IMG/VR virus record: IMGVR_UViG_3300042691_034842
Coordinates: 1 to 49,207 of that record
Length of the DNA: 49,207 nucleotides
Reading direction: 5' to 3' (one strand)
From: a virus
Made by a program: the position numbers and the translations under genes. Positions 19,545-29,412 of this stretch are shown here, piece after piece. The notes beneath the pieces are model-generated. The model did not search any database. It was not told the DNA's origin and saw nothing but the letters and a program-made list of their open reading frames with translations. Numbering within the stretch: position 1 is the first letter of the stretch; the number at the start of each line of letters is the position of its first letter.

Positions 19545-20102
19545 TTAAATTACTTCATCAATTATACCTAAACTTAATGCTTCTTCAACATCTAGGTACC
19601 ATTCTTTTTGCTCTTTTCGTATATTTTGTAATGTTTTTAAAGGTATTTTGGTATTTTCAACAATTATATCATCATATATTTTCCATAATCGTTTACCCTC
19701 TTTTAATTCTTGTTCATGATATTTCATTTTTTCTTGTCCTGTATTCCAACTTATTTCATGATACATAAAAGTAGTGCGTTTAGTAGCATAACGATAATGT
19801 CCACAAGTAGCAATAGCAAATCCCATTGACATTGCCTGACCATGTATATACATATGTACTGGTGTAATTGAGTTTTCAATGGCATCAATTATTCCCATCC
19901 CATCATATACGTTCCCACCTGGGGAATTTAAGGTGAATTTTATAGGGTCACGATTTTCTTTAGCTTTATTTTTGTCTTCATTATTTATTTCATAAATTAA
20001 TCCTATTACTTCACATGCTGATTCACCATCAATTTCTCCAAGAGTTATAACTCGACTTAAATATTCTTGTTTGCGTTGGGGAGAACGAAGTGCTTTTGCC
20101 AT
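19545..20102 (-). CDS. ClpP-like serine protease
   Basis: 185 residues with the ClpP/crotonase fold layout: TLNSPGGNVYDGMGIID (57-73), HGQAMSMGF with the nucleophile S92, MYHEI with H115, and WYLDVEEALSLGIID with D171, a complete catalytic triad. Shorter than cellular ClpP (about 195-200). In phages such proteins serve as capsid-maturation proteases or modify host proteolysis. No Clp ATPase or capsid gene lies in this window, so the role is open. Confidence 0.9.
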   Translation of the reverse strand: MAKALRSPQRKQEYLSRVITLGEIDGESACEVIGLIYEINNEDKNKAKENRDPIKFTLNSPGGNVYDGMGIIDAIENSITPVHMYIHGQAMSMGFAIATCGHYRYATKRTTFMYHEISWNTGQEKMKYHEQELKEGKRLWKIYDDIIVENTKIPLKTLQNIRKEQKEWYLDVEEALSLGIIDEVI

Positions 20103-20134
20103 AGATTATTTTTCAATAAATATATTATTAAAAT

Positions 20135-21292
20135 TTAATCTTTTAAAAGCTGATTAGTATAATACAATGAGTTATTATCTATTAATTGATTATTTAGTTT
20201 ATCCATTCCAGATATATCTAGTTTAAATATATCTAATTCAAAAGTACCAATAGCTCCACTATTTGCTATAATTTCAGGAAATTGATATAAAAAGTCTAAA
20301 TGATTATTAGTAAATTTAGTTCCATCCAAATAAATTAATATCTGATTTGTTTTAGGAGAATTATATGGTTTAATACGTTCTGATAGATTAAACTTTGTAT
20401 TATTTTGTTCAGATGTAATATATTCGTATATACCATTATCAGCATATACTTCACCAAACAATTCAATAATAGATAATAAATTATAATGACAATTTTCTAT
20501 AATATATCCAATATCATACTTTGCTTTAAACTCTCTACTACCCCATTTTCTTATAAAATTACGGTTTGAACAACGTTCAATTTGAGCAGTTTTAGCTTGA
20601 TATTCATCTGAAAATCTAGACGTTTTAGATACAAAATGGTAAGTAATAGCATCTAATGATGTTATTAGATTCATACCCAATAATTTCCATCTTAAAATTA
20701 AGTCATCATCTTCACAAAACATTGGATTATATAGATTATCTAAACCACCAATTTCAAGGTATTTGTCTTTAGGCATACACATAAAAAATACAATACCCGG
20801 TTCAGTTTTATCCTTATATTGTTCTGTTAATTGAGAAGCATATTCATAAAATTTATTTAAATCAAATTTTTCTAATTCTACTCCTAAATCATAAATCACT
20901 TTACCAGGACGTTCGTGTCCTGCAAAAATAGGGGGTTCAATTGTAGTATAAGATACTACTGTATCTGGGTTGCAATGTTTTTCTAAATTTTCAATAAATC
21001 CAGGAGCAATAACAATATCATTATGAAGAAATGCTATATATTCCTTAGTTGCTAATGAAGCAGCTTTATTAAAATTATCTGAAAAGTTACCAGGCAATTC
21101 ACTCCACCAACATTTTACATTTGGATCTTGGGATTGAATTTCTTGTAACCATTCATTAGTACCATCAGTACTGTTGAAACTGCTAAAACATATTTCCACT
21201 TCAGGATAAATTGCTCTAGTTGTTTGATAAAAATGTTTGTTGTAGTCTAAATTATTTTTTAAAGCTACTAATAATGATATTTTATTTTCCAT
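20135..21292 (-). CDS. Glycosyltransferase family 2, large
   Basis: 385 residues. The N-terminal GT-A fold is clear: ISLLVALKNNLDYNKHF, FNSTDGTNEWL, FLHNDIVIAPGF with a DxD-like HND, and CEDDDLILRWKLLG as the acidic catalytic region. The C-terminal 150 residues are unlike known transferases. Nucleotide-sugar-dependent transfer is expected; donor unknown. First gene from the 3' end of the glycan island. Confidence 0.85.
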   Translation of the reverse strand: MENKISLLVALKNNLDYNKHFYQTTRAIYPEVEICFSSFNSTDGTNEWLQEIQSQDPNVKCWWSELPGNFSDNFNKAASLATKEYIAFLHNDIVIAPGFIENLEKHCNPDTVVSYTTIEPPIFAGHERPGKVIYDLGVELEKFDLNKFYEYASQLTEQYKDKTEPGIVFFMCMPKDKYLEIGGLDNLYNPMFCEDDDLILRWKLLGMNLITSLDAITYHFVSKTSRFSDEYQAKTAQIERCSNRNFIRKWGSREFKAKYDIGYIIENCHYNLLSIIELFGEVYADNGIYEYITSEQNNTKFNLSERIKPYNSPKTNQILIYLDGTKFTNNHLDFLYQFPEIIANSGAIGTFELDIFKLDISGMDKLNNQLIDNNSLYYTNQLLKD

Positions 21293-22202
21293 GTTGTAAT
21301 TTTTTTATTTGATCTTGAATAAATCCAAGAACACCAGTATTAAAATTTTCTCGTTGTTCAGATACATCTCTTTTAACTAATAAATTTTTATAGTAATTAG
21401 AAAAACCATTTACAGTATCGGTTCTTAAAGGACCAATACCATATTCAAATACTATTTGTCCATCTAAACGATATTGGGAAAAATCATATCCTAATTTAGT
21501 AGCATTAGATGCAACTATCATACTATACCAATCATAAGCACCATATCCTTTCCATTCATCTGGTATTTGACATAATTCTTCATAAAAAGCTTTATTATAT
21601 ACATCAAACCATCCTGCCCACTTTATTTGGTCAAGTTCTGTTAAACCAACTGTATCAGAAAAAGTATGTAGATAATGATCAACATCAAATATATCTGTTG
21701 TTTTTTCCCATCCATAATGAGGACCAACAGCAAATTTAGGATGTGTTAATACTTCCCAAGTATTGTCCCACATTCTACAAATTTGAGGTGTTAATACAAA
21801 GTATTTATTTTTAATTTCTCTAACAGCCAAAGTTAAATAATTTAATAAATACTCACTAAAGTACATATCAGGACAAATACTAATATAATATTCTGTTTCA
21901 GGTTCTATAGCATCACGTTGTAAATCTAAATGCCCCCATAATTCATCACCTTCATATATAAACATATCATGCTGATAATCTTTTAATAATATAGATATTG
22001 TTTTATATTTCTCAATAAAATATTCTTTAGGTAGTTTACTTGCTTCCCAGTTAATTAAATGACTAGATAAATTTAAAGCTGATTTAATTTTTATATTAAC
22101 ATCAGGTTGTAAAAAATACTTTGATTTTTTTAGTTGGGTAAATGTTAATAAAGCGTAATCAATTTCCCAAGGCATTATATGATATGTAGCTGTTATATTC
22201 AT
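21282..22202 (-). CDS. Probable glycosyltransferase, 306 aa
   Basis: 306 residues. No textbook motif, but ISICPDMYFSEYLL, an aromatic-rich centre (MWDNTWEVLTHPKF) and GAYDWYSMIVAS recall GT-A enzymes that place an acidic metal site after a beta strand. Tight 11-nt overlap with the GT2 gene and 4-nt overlap with the SDR gene place it in the glycan operon. Assignment is tentative. Confidence 0.5.
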   Translation of the reverse strand: MNITATYHIMPWEIDYALLTFTQLKKSKYFLQPDVNIKIKSALNLSSHLINWEASKLPKEYFIEKYKTISILLKDYQHDMFIYEGDELWGHLDLQRDAIEPETEYYISICPDMYFSEYLLNYLTLAVREIKNKYFVLTPQICRMWDNTWEVLTHPKFAVGPHYGWEKTTDIFDVDHYLHTFSDTVGLTELDQIKWAGWFDVYNKAFYEELCQIPDEWKGYGAYDWYSMIVASNATKLGYDFSQYRLDGQIVFEYGIGPLRTDTVNGFSNYYKNLLVKRDVSEQRENFNTGVLGFIQDQIKKLQHGK

Positions 22203-22996
22203 TTTAATTTATTATATATTTCTTTGATACCTTGTTCTAATCCAATATAAGATAATGAGTATTTAGAAACATATTCACTCTTATAATCATTACCATTGTT
22301 TCCTAATATAATATCAACTTTATAGTCATCTAATTCATTTATTATATTAGCTATTTCTAATAAAGTATAATTTTTATCATATGAACAATAATCTTCTATA
22401 TGTAATTGATATTTGTTTGTTGTTATATAATGTTTTATTAATGTAATAAAATCCTTCATATAAAAAAAAGTCATTGCTTTATTTTCATAAACCTGTAAAG
22501 ATTCTTTATTAATATATCTTTTAATATTAGACTTAATAAATCTAGTATCTAATTCATTCTCATCAAATAACCCAAATATTATTATATTAAAAAAATTAGG
22601 TGTTGATATTACTGAGGTTCTAATTATTGATTTACTAAGGCTATATGGAGTAGAAATAAAGGTAGATGGGGTGTAAGTAAAATGATTAAGTTCAACTCCT
22701 GAACCAAAATTTATAAATTTATCATAATTAGTATGTCTAAATTTATATAAATTAAAGTATATTTTTGTATTAATATCTTTTACTTCCTCACTATCCTCTT
22801 TTAATCGATGACCTCCTACAATGGCACAATGTAATACAACGTCAAAATATTTATTTTTAAAAAATTCTTCCATAGCATTAACATCAATCAAATCAAAATC
22901 AGCTCTTGTAAGTGCTATTACTTCGTATTTATCTTTTAAAGCATTATACAATGATTTACCTATATAACCATTAGCTCCTGTAATTAATATTTTCAT
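22199..22996 (-). CDS. Extended SDR epimerase/reductase
   Basis: 265 residues. Rossmann motif TGANGYIG near residues 6-13 and catalytic YSLSK (the YxxxK pair), with GSGVELN before it. Shorter than usual for NDP-sugar epimerases (about 310), as in RmlD-type 4-keto reductases. It may reduce a 4-keto-deoxysugar after the RfbH and thiamine-enzyme steps. Overlaps both neighbours by 4 nt. Confidence 0.8.
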   Translation of the reverse strand: MKILITGANGYIGKSLYNALKDKYEVIALTRADFDLIDVNAMEEFFKNKYFDVVLHCAIVGGHRLKEDSEEVKDINTKIYFNLYKFRHTNYDKFINFGSGVELNHFTYTPSTFISTPYSLSKSIIRTSVISTPNFFNIIIFGLFDENELDTRFIKSNIKRYINKESLQVYENKAMTFFYMKDFITLIKHYITTNKYQLHIEDYCSYDKNYTLLEIANIINELDDYKVDIILGNNGNDYKSEYVSKYSLSYIGLEQGIKEIYNKLK

Positions 22997-23991
22997 TTTT
23001 TAAGTTTTTGAGCTACTTCTAAAATTAAATCTTCTTGACCAGCAACTAATTTTCTATTACCTAATTCAAATATTAGTGATGAATATTCAATACCATATAA
23101 TTTAGACGCTTTAATAATTGGTTTTTCAAAACCCGAAAATAAGCGATTTAAACCAGTTAAAACGTTTACAGGTGTAGATACCGGAGCTTGTGGTACCAAA
23201 TATTCCATCACTTTATCCGCTTCTATAATAACTTTTTTGAAATCAATATTAATATCAAAATCCGATTTTTCTAATACTGGAATGAGCATTTCTAAGTGTG
23301 CATTACCAGCTCCGGCTCCAAAACCCCTAATACAAGCATCAATATATTTAGCACCACATTGAGCCGCTATTAATGAATTTGCTGTAGCTAAACCTAAGTT
23401 ATCGTGAGCATGAAACCCAAAATCAATATCCAGGATATAACTTAACTCATCCATTCTTTCCTTAACATTAGATGGTAAATAAGTTCCTGTTGAATCCATT
23501 ATAATAACAGCATCAGCACCATATTCCTCCATTGTTTTGGCATTTCTAATTAATGTATCAATATCAGCTAAGGCACTCATCATTAATACACCAAATACTT
23601 CTTTATCTTTATTTTTTAAATATTCAATGTGAGATTTAGATAAAGTAGCTTCCGTACAATGAGTAGCTACTCTAAATACATCTACTCCAATATTAATTGC
23701 TTTTTCAATATCTTTCTTTACTGTAGCAATTCCTGGAATGATATGAACTCCTAATTTAGATGTTGTAAGATTTTCTCTAGCAGTCGTTAACATTTCTTCA
23801 TCAGTAAGAGGTGATTGTCCTATCAATAATGATGAAGCTCCTAAACCGTTACCATGACCAACTTCAACAATAGGAATACCAGCACTATTAGCAAATTGAC
23901 AATATCTCTTAATACTATCTAAAGTAATAGTATGTTTTACAGCATGGTTACCATCTCTTAAAGATGAATCTGTTATTATAATTTCATTCAT
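22993..23991 (-). CDS. 4-hydroxy-2-oxovalerate aldolase-like (DmpG type)
   Basis: 332 residues, close to the usual 337-345. Catalytic and metal motifs are visible: DSSLRDGNH at 8-16 (Asp ligand and Arg), EVGHGNGLG at 43-51, and HAHDNLG at 194-200 (His-x-His ligands), then GFGAGAGNAHLE. The known enzyme splits 4-hydroxy-2-oxopentanoate to pyruvate and acetaldehyde, or works in reverse, in complex with the acylating dehydrogenase encoded next to it. In a sugar locus the true substrate may differ. Confidence 0.92.
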   Translation of the reverse strand: MNEIIITDSSLRDGNHAVKHTITLDSIKRYCQFANSAGIPIVEVGHGNGLGASSLLIGQSPLTDEEMLTTARENLTTSKLGVHIIPGIATVKKDIEKAINIGVDVFRVATHCTEATLSKSHIEYLKNKDKEVFGVLMMSALADIDTLIRNAKTMEEYGADAVIIMDSTGTYLPSNVKERMDELSYILDIDFGFHAHDNLGLATANSLIAAQCGAKYIDACIRGFGAGAGNAHLEMLIPVLEKSDFDINIDFKKVIIEADKVMEYLVPQAPVSTPVNVLTGLNRLFSGFEKPIIKASKLYGIEYSSLIFELGNRKLVAGQEDLILEVAQKLKK

Positions 23992-24839
23992 TATATTAAT
24001 TTTTTAGTCACTTCAATAGCAGCACAATTAATAATATCTAAATTACCTGCATATTCAGGTAAATAATCACCTGATCCTTTTACTTTAATACTAAGTACTA
24101 ATATATCATCATTTAATGTTGGTGGCATTACTAATTCATAGTAAGGAATATATGTTTGTAATTCTTTTATTTTATCGTATATTTTAGGAACTAAATTAGT
24201 AAAATCAACATCTTTAACCTTTAAGAACATTGTTGTTTGCATATCAACACAAGGTTCAGCTGGGTTAAGGTTTAAGATTACTTTGCAATTAGGACATTTT
24301 GTAAATTGATGAATAGCTCTCTCAGTAGTATGAATATAATTATCAATATTAATTCTAGTAGCCATACCTGCACTTTTAGATGCTATTTGAGATACTACTT
24401 CAATATACTCTAATCCCTCACAATATTGAGATATTAAATTAAGCATAGGCATTGATGCTTGACCACCACAAGTAATCATATTTACATTTCCTTCATTTTT
24501 AGCTATATCAGCATTAATACTAGGAACACATAAAGGACCTATTTTAGCTGGTGTTAAATCTATTACTATTATTCCTTGTTCTTTAAAAATAACAGCATGC
24601 TGTTTAGCATCAGCAGCACTTGTGCAATCATAAACTACATCACAACATTTAGGATTATCAATAAAATATTTGATACCCTTATCAGTAACAGGTATTCCTT
24701 TATCTTTAGCAATTCTAATTCCATCAGAATCCATTCTGCGTCCTGCAAATATAACAGGAGTAATAAAGTCTGTCTTTAATATTTTAAGTAATAAATCAGT
24801 TCCTATATTACCAGTACCTATAATTCCTGCTTTAATCAT
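23991..24839 (-). CDS. Acetaldehyde dehydrogenase, acylating (DmpF type)
   Basis: 282 residues, somewhat shorter than the usual 300-315. Rossmann motif GTGNIGTD at 8-15, cofactor-binding AGRRMDSDG near 32-40, and the thiolate cysteine C124 in MITCGGQASMP. The known enzyme interconverts acetaldehyde and acetyl-CoA with NAD and channels acetaldehyde from the aldolase. Its stop overlaps the aldolase start codon by 1 nt, preserving the usual pairing of the two subunits. Confidence 0.92.
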   Translation of the reverse strand: MIKAGIIGTGNIGTDLLLKILKTDFITPVIFAGRRMDSDGIRIAKDKGIPVTDKGIKYFIDNPKCCDVVYDCTSAADAKQHAVIFKEQGIIVIDLTPAKIGPLCVPSINADIAKNEGNVNMITCGGQASMPMLNLISQYCEGLEYIEVVSQIASKSAGMATRINIDNYIHTTERAIHQFTKCPNCKVILNLNPAEPCVDMQTTMFLKVKDVDFTNLVPKIYDKIKELQTYIPYYELVMPPTLNDDILVLSIKVKGSGDYLPEYAGNLDIINCAAIEVTKKLI

Positions 24840-26629
24840 CTTTTTATTTGTTTAGATTTTTCACTAACTCCAATAATCATTTCTTTTTTTACTATTTCAA
24901 ATGGAAGTAATGGAGACATTTCTTCAATAGGAGGAGCAAATATACTACCATCTTCTTTAAGAACTCCTTTTACTTTAGGAATAAAATCCTGTTCTGGATC
25001 CATAAACACTTCTAATACTGTAGCTTTATTATTATTTATGAATGCATTTACTACAGTATCAAAATCGTCCCATTTCTTTAATCCATAGTAATTATATCCA
25101 AAGGCAGGCATTAATTTGCTAAAATCAGGTAACCCTACACCTGTTTTTTTATCTACATTTACATAATTTCCTTTAAATAGCATCTTTTGAGTATGCTTAA
25201 TCATTAAGTATCCATCATTATTGAATATTACTATTTTTACAGGTAAATTATTCTCTACAATAGTATGTGCTTCTTGTAAATTCATCATCATCCCACCATC
25301 ACAATTTAAACATAGTACAGGTCTATCAGGACATGCTAATGCTGCTCCTAAAGCTCCAGGTAGGCCATATCCCATTTCTCCCAAACCTAATGATGTAAAC
25401 ATTGTTTGATTAGGTTTTAACTTAATTGCTTGATGGCCACTTAATAAAGCAGTACCCATATCAGTTACTATGATATGGTTGTCTTTTAAATGATCAGATA
25501 ATCTATCTATAAATTTATATGAATTAAGATAACCATTATCATTATGAATATTTTCATCTACCCAAGGATATTTTTGTTTTATTTCGTTACAATAGTTAAC
25601 CCATTCTTCTTTGTAGCCCCAAATTCTGTAAGAATTATCTATAAGCTTATTTATAACGTATTTACAATCAGTTTGTATATAATTTACATTATATTTATTT
25701 CCTTCATTTTTATCAATATCAATAACTATAATCTTAGCGTTTCTAGCAAATTGACTAAAGTCATATCCTACCTGAGGTAAAGCTAATCTACTACCTAACA
25801 CAATTATTAAATCAGCATTTTGTACTATAAAATTAGCTGCTCGTTGTCCATATAATCCAAAACGACCAAAAAAATTAGGATTATCATTATCTAATAAATC
25901 AATACCTGACCAGGTTAATAGTGTGGGTATTCTTAATATTGAATTAAGTTGTTTAAATTTATCTTTTGCTCCAGATAATTTAACACCGTGCCCTCCAATT
26001 ACAACAGGACGTTTAGAAAAATTAATAGATTCAATAATTTCATCAACACTAAGTTGACTACCCGAAACATTTAAAAAAAGCGGATAATCAGGCCATACTT
26101 TCTCTTCAACCATTTTAGCTTGTAAATTCATTGGTACATCTAACCAACAAGGACCTGGTCTTCCCATAGTTGAAGAGTCATATAATATTTCTAAAATTGC
26201 TTGAATATCATATTCATCATTAAAAGCTATAGCACATTTAGTAACATCTTCTACCATTTTAGTTATGTTTAGACCCTGTGTGCCATACATTCTAAGATGT
26301 TCTTGAGTACTTACATAATTATAATTTTCTTGTCCTGAAATAATTAACCCAGGAATTGAATCAGCCCAATTACTAACAACACCAGTCACAGCATTGGTTG
26401 CTCCTCCTCCTGCTGTTACTAATGCTACAGATAATTTACCTGATGCTCTGTAATAAGCTCCCATTGCTAATACAGCAGCCTGTTCATTATGAACATTAAT
26501 AATTTTAGTATAACCTAATTTATTAATTGAATCAAATATATGTGAGTTAGCAGATCCTATAATACCAAATGCAGTATTAATTTCTTTTCTTTTTAAAAAC
26601 TCTGCTATTACATCACTTACTTTTACCAT
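24836..26629 (-). CDS. Thiamine-diphosphate enzyme, acetolactate synthase-like
   Basis: 597 residues with three domains. E49 in VHNEQAAVLAMGA activates the cofactor, VTAGGGATNAVTGV follows, and the cofactor motif CDGG (443-446) ends at FNNDGY (469-474). The second domain (about 190-345) is FAD- or nucleotide-binding-like. Family members add a two-carbon unit from pyruvate to a carbonyl; the relative YerE does so on a 4-keto-deoxysugar. The adjoining RfbH-like and dehydratase genes suggest such a branching reaction here. Confidence 0.92.
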   Translation of the reverse strand: MVKVSDVIAEFLKRKEINTAFGIIGSANSHIFDSINKLGYTKIINVHNEQAAVLAMGAYYRASGKLSVALVTAGGGATNAVTGVVSNWADSIPGLIISGQENYNYVSTQEHLRMYGTQGLNITKMVEDVTKCAIAFNDEYDIQAILEILYDSSTMGRPGPCWLDVPMNLQAKMVEEKVWPDYPLFLNVSGSQLSVDEIIESINFSKRPVVIGGHGVKLSGAKDKFKQLNSILRIPTLLTWSGIDLLDNDNPNFFGRFGLYGQRAANFIVQNADLIIVLGSRLALPQVGYDFSQFARNAKIIVIDIDKNEGNKYNVNYIQTDCKYVINKLIDNSYRIWGYKEEWVNYCNEIKQKYPWVDENIHNDNGYLNSYKFIDRLSDHLKDNHIIVTDMGTALLSGHQAIKLKPNQTMFTSLGLGEMGYGLPGALGAALACPDRPVLCLNCDGGMMMNLQEAHTIVENNLPVKIVIFNNDGYLMIKHTQKMLFKGNYVNVDKKTGVGLPDFSKLMPAFGYNYYGLKKWDDFDTVVNAFINNNKATVLEVFMDPEQDFIPKVKGVLKEDGSIFAPPIEEMSPLLPFEIVKKEMIIGVSEKSKQIKR

Positions 26630-27606
26630 ATAAAGTTTTTCTTATAATATTCTACTATTTTAGGGAGTTCTTCATTAAATATTCTTTTAGGTTTCCAACC
26701 AAACGCTCTTAATTTAGAATCATCTAAAGAATATCTAACATCTTGTCCTGCTCTAGAATAAGTTAAATCTAAATACGAGTTAAACATTGGTAATTTAGGT
26801 TTACCTCCTTCATATTCAAAAATTACTTTCGCTACCGTATCATAGTTTGATTGTTCAAACCCACCAGCTATATTAAATATTTCATTTGATAATCCAAATT
26901 CAATAATAGTAGTTATAGCATCTGCTGTATCAGCAGCGTGTAACCAATTACGAACTGGGGTTCCATTATTATGTAAAGGTATTTTTCTTCCTAATTTTAA
27001 ATGCTGTACTGCTTTAGGGATTAGTTTTTCAACATATTGACCTATACCATAATTGTTAGTTGGTCTAACTATAATATAAGGTATATCATATGTTCTAGCC
27101 CACGATAATATTAATAAATCAGCTGCAGCTTTAGTTGCTGCATATGGATTTGATGGTTTTAAAATATCTTTTTCTGTATGTGAACCTTCACTTATATCAC
27201 CATATACTTCATCAGTACTAAATTGAATTAATGTTGGTGTTCTAGAACTTTCTTGTCTATAATTTCTAATTAATTCAAGTAAGTGATGTACTCCATCTAT
27301 ATTTGAATGAATAAAAGTTTCGCTATTAGTTATTGAATTTCCAACATGAGTTTCAGCTGCCGTATTAATGATGTAATCACAATCATGTAAAAATTCTATA
27401 TCATTAATATCTTTTTGTTCAAATCTAAAATTTGAATGTCTACTAAATTCATTTAGTAAAGAAGGAAATACAGCGTTATAATCCATAGAAGCGTATGTTA
27501 TTTTATCTATTCCTCTAACATACCATCCTTTTTTAAGACAAGCTCTGGTAACATAAGAACCTATAAATCCTAAACATCCAGTTACGTATACTACTTTTGT
27601 ACTCAT
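26623..27606 (-). CDS. rfbB: NDP-glucose 4,6-dehydratase, RfbB-like
   Basis: 327 residues. NAD motif TGCLGFIG at 9-16, catalytic STDEVYGD around 130-137 and YAATK at 155-159, ending FGWKPKRIFNEELPKIVEYY. The active-site DE after the Thr marks 4,6-dehydratases rather than epimerases. It would convert a nucleotide-glucose to the 4-keto-6-deoxy form. The nucleotide (dTDP, CDP or other) cannot be decided. Confidence 0.88.
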   Translation of the reverse strand: MSTKVVYVTGCLGFIGSYVTRACLKKGWYVRGIDKITYASMDYNAVFPSLLNEFSRHSNFRFEQKDINDIEFLHDCDYIINTAAETHVGNSITNSETFIHSNIDGVHHLLELIRNYRQESSRTPTLIQFSTDEVYGDISEGSHTEKDILKPSNPYAATKAAADLLILSWARTYDIPYIIVRPTNNYGIGQYVEKLIPKAVQHLKLGRKIPLHNNGTPVRNWLHAADTADAITTIIEFGLSNEIFNIAGGFEQSNYDTVAKVIFEYEGGKPKLPMFNSYLDLTYSRAGQDVRYSLDDSKLRAFGWKPKRIFNEELPKIVEYYKKNFIW

Positions 27607-28436
27607 TTAAAATAATTTTGACAGTGTTTTATAAATTTAAAAACATTTTTGTGCATCTCCAACTTTATTTTTTCAATTTCATCAAACATCATAGGTAAAG
27701 TTTCTAACGCTCTAGGAATATCTTCTTCACCATACGCAATACCATATTTATATAATTGTGAACCATTTAGCCATTCGTCTTTTGTTTTATTTCCATCTGG
27801 TATTACTATGCTAATACAACCGCACATAGCCGCTTGAGTAAATATAAATGTATAATTGTCATAGCAATAAAATCTTTCAGTTCTATTAAATAAATTAGCT
27901 AATCCTGTTAAATCTCCTGCTGCTTCAAATGGAATAAAAAATGAATCTGTTGGATGAATTAATGTTGTTGGTTTAGCTTTTCGGATTGTGTAACAACTAC
28001 CTTTACGTTCATAATTCATATTTGTAAATATATCACTATGAAATTCTAAAATAAATAGTTGGTTATCTTTTTGTCCTAAATAATCATTATAATAATAATC
28101 CATATACCAATACACTAAATCTGACTTAGAATAGGTTTCAGCTGCTTGTTGATCAAACGGACCTAATATCCATCTAACCACATTTTTAGCATTTAAAGGA
28201 TTACCTTGTATTCCTTCAGGATATATTACTACAGTATTATCTAAATCATTAAGTATCTCCTGAGTAATTAAGGGTGTGTTATAATCAGAGCAAGTATAAA
28301 AATCATCTTTAATATGAATAGGCATTAAATAAGCCTCAGAACCATTAGAATTAAGCATATCACATAACTTATGCATTACTTTAATCCCACCTACCCCAGG
28401 ACTATAATCATATGTGTATATAACAAATTTTTTCAT
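27603..28436 (-). CDS. Probable GT-B glycosyltransferase
   Basis: 277 residues. Starts like a GT4 enzyme (FVIYTYDYSPGVGGIKVMHKLC) and ends in a C-terminal half with FIFTQAAMCGCISIVIPDG, comparable to the donor-site ExxxxGxP region but degenerate. Shorter than full GT4 proteins (about 350+). Overlaps both neighbours by 4 nt. Confidence 0.65.
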   Translation of the reverse strand: MKKFVIYTYDYSPGVGGIKVMHKLCDMLNSNGSEAYLMPIHIKDDFYTCSDYNTPLITQEILNDLDNTVVIYPEGIQGNPLNAKNVVRWILGPFDQQAAETYSKSDLVYWYMDYYYNDYLGQKDNQLFILEFHSDIFTNMNYERKGSCYTIRKAKPTTLIHPTDSFFIPFEAAGDLTGLANLFNRTERFYCYDNYTFIFTQAAMCGCISIVIPDGNKTKDEWLNGSQLYKYGIAYGEEDIPRALETLPMMFDEIEKIKLEMHKNVFKFIKHCQNYFK

Positions 28437-29170
28437 TGCGGGTAGGATAAATTTTCATTTTGAAACCAATATACGTTTTTAGAATACTGTTCTTCTCCCA
28501 TACAATGGTTAGCATCAGGAGTGTAAGGTAATTCTATTATTCTTGGTTTATCCATAGCATGAGCTATCACTGCTGGAGCTGATAAATTAGCTATCACTAA
28601 ACTTGCTGAATTGATAGCTGTAAACCATTCATCCAATGTTATTACTTTATAAAATTTAATTCTATTGTTATAAGGAAATTCATTATAATCATTTATATTA
28701 GATGATATAAATAATATATTTTCATCTCCATATTCATCTAAAACACGATCATAAGGAAATGAAGGATTTCTCATTACATTTGCTTTGCGTTGGATTAATA
28801 CTTTTCCTTCTAAATCCGGATTTATTTTACCCCAATTAATCCATTTATATTCTTCATTGATAGGAAAATCAAAAGTTTTACTATATAATTCAGACCAACA
28901 AGTTTTATATAACCAAGGTGAATTAATATATTGACCTAAATCAATACTTCCTTCTTTTGGACCATCTGATATTAACAATTCATTAATATAACTTTGCTGC
29001 TCTAATATAGGTTTTAATTCAGCATGAGTATTTTGAATACCAAATTCCCAACCAATATCATACATATAAACATTGGCTTTAGTTCCATTATGTTGACATA
29101 TATGTTTTACAGCAAATAAAGAATGAAGAAAATCTCCTAATCTCCCTCCCATTGAAAAACTACTTACCAT
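28433..29170 (-). CDS. Probable GT-B glycosyltransferase, heptosyltransferase-like
   Basis: 245 residues. Begins FSMGGRLGDFLHSLFAVKHI, the glycine-rich start seen in GT9-like enzymes (xGRLGDxLHxL), and ends with INSASLVIANLSAPAVIAHAMDKPRI, a typical donor-binding layout. Donor and acceptor unknown. Confidence 0.65.
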   Translation of the reverse strand: MVSSFSMGGRLGDFLHSLFAVKHICQHNGTKANVYMYDIGWEFGIQNTHAELKPILEQQSYINELLISDGPKEGSIDLGQYINSPWLYKTCWSELYSKTFDFPINEEYKWINWGKINPDLEGKVLIQRKANVMRNPSFPYDRVLDEYGDENILFISSNINDYNEFPYNNRIKFYKVITLDEWFTAINSASLVIANLSAPAVIAHAMDKPRIIELPYTPDANHCMGEEQYSKNVYWFQNENLSYPQ

Positions 29171-29411
29171 ACATTTTGGTTGAACCCTGTTTATATAATT
29201 TTTGTAATTTACCTGTTTCTATCATTTCGTTTAATTTCTCATCTATTTCCTGAATTAAATCAGTGCGATAAGAATTAGCTACATTAGTAATACGTGTTGC
29301 ATTTGCAATTTGTGTGTCTGTAGCATCTTTATTTCTTTTAATATCCTCAGCCATCCAAATGCGAATGTTAGTAATGGTGAGTTTATCAATCAAATTTCCA
29401 ATTGTATCCAT
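29160..29411 (-). CDS. Small helical protein, DUF4254-like
   Basis: 83 residues. DTIGNLIDKLTITNIRIWMAED resembles the start of DUF4254, a small family found in surface-polysaccharide clusters and phages. It overlaps the heptosyltransferase-like gene by 11 nt and lies 1 nt from the methyltransferase gene. Its role, perhaps as a partner of a transferase, is not known. Confidence 0.65.
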   Translation of the reverse strand: MDTIGNLIDKLTITNIRIWMAEDIKRNKDATDTQIANATRITNVANSYRTDLIQEIDEKLNEMIETGKLQKLYKQGSTKMYGK

Positions 29412-29412
29412 A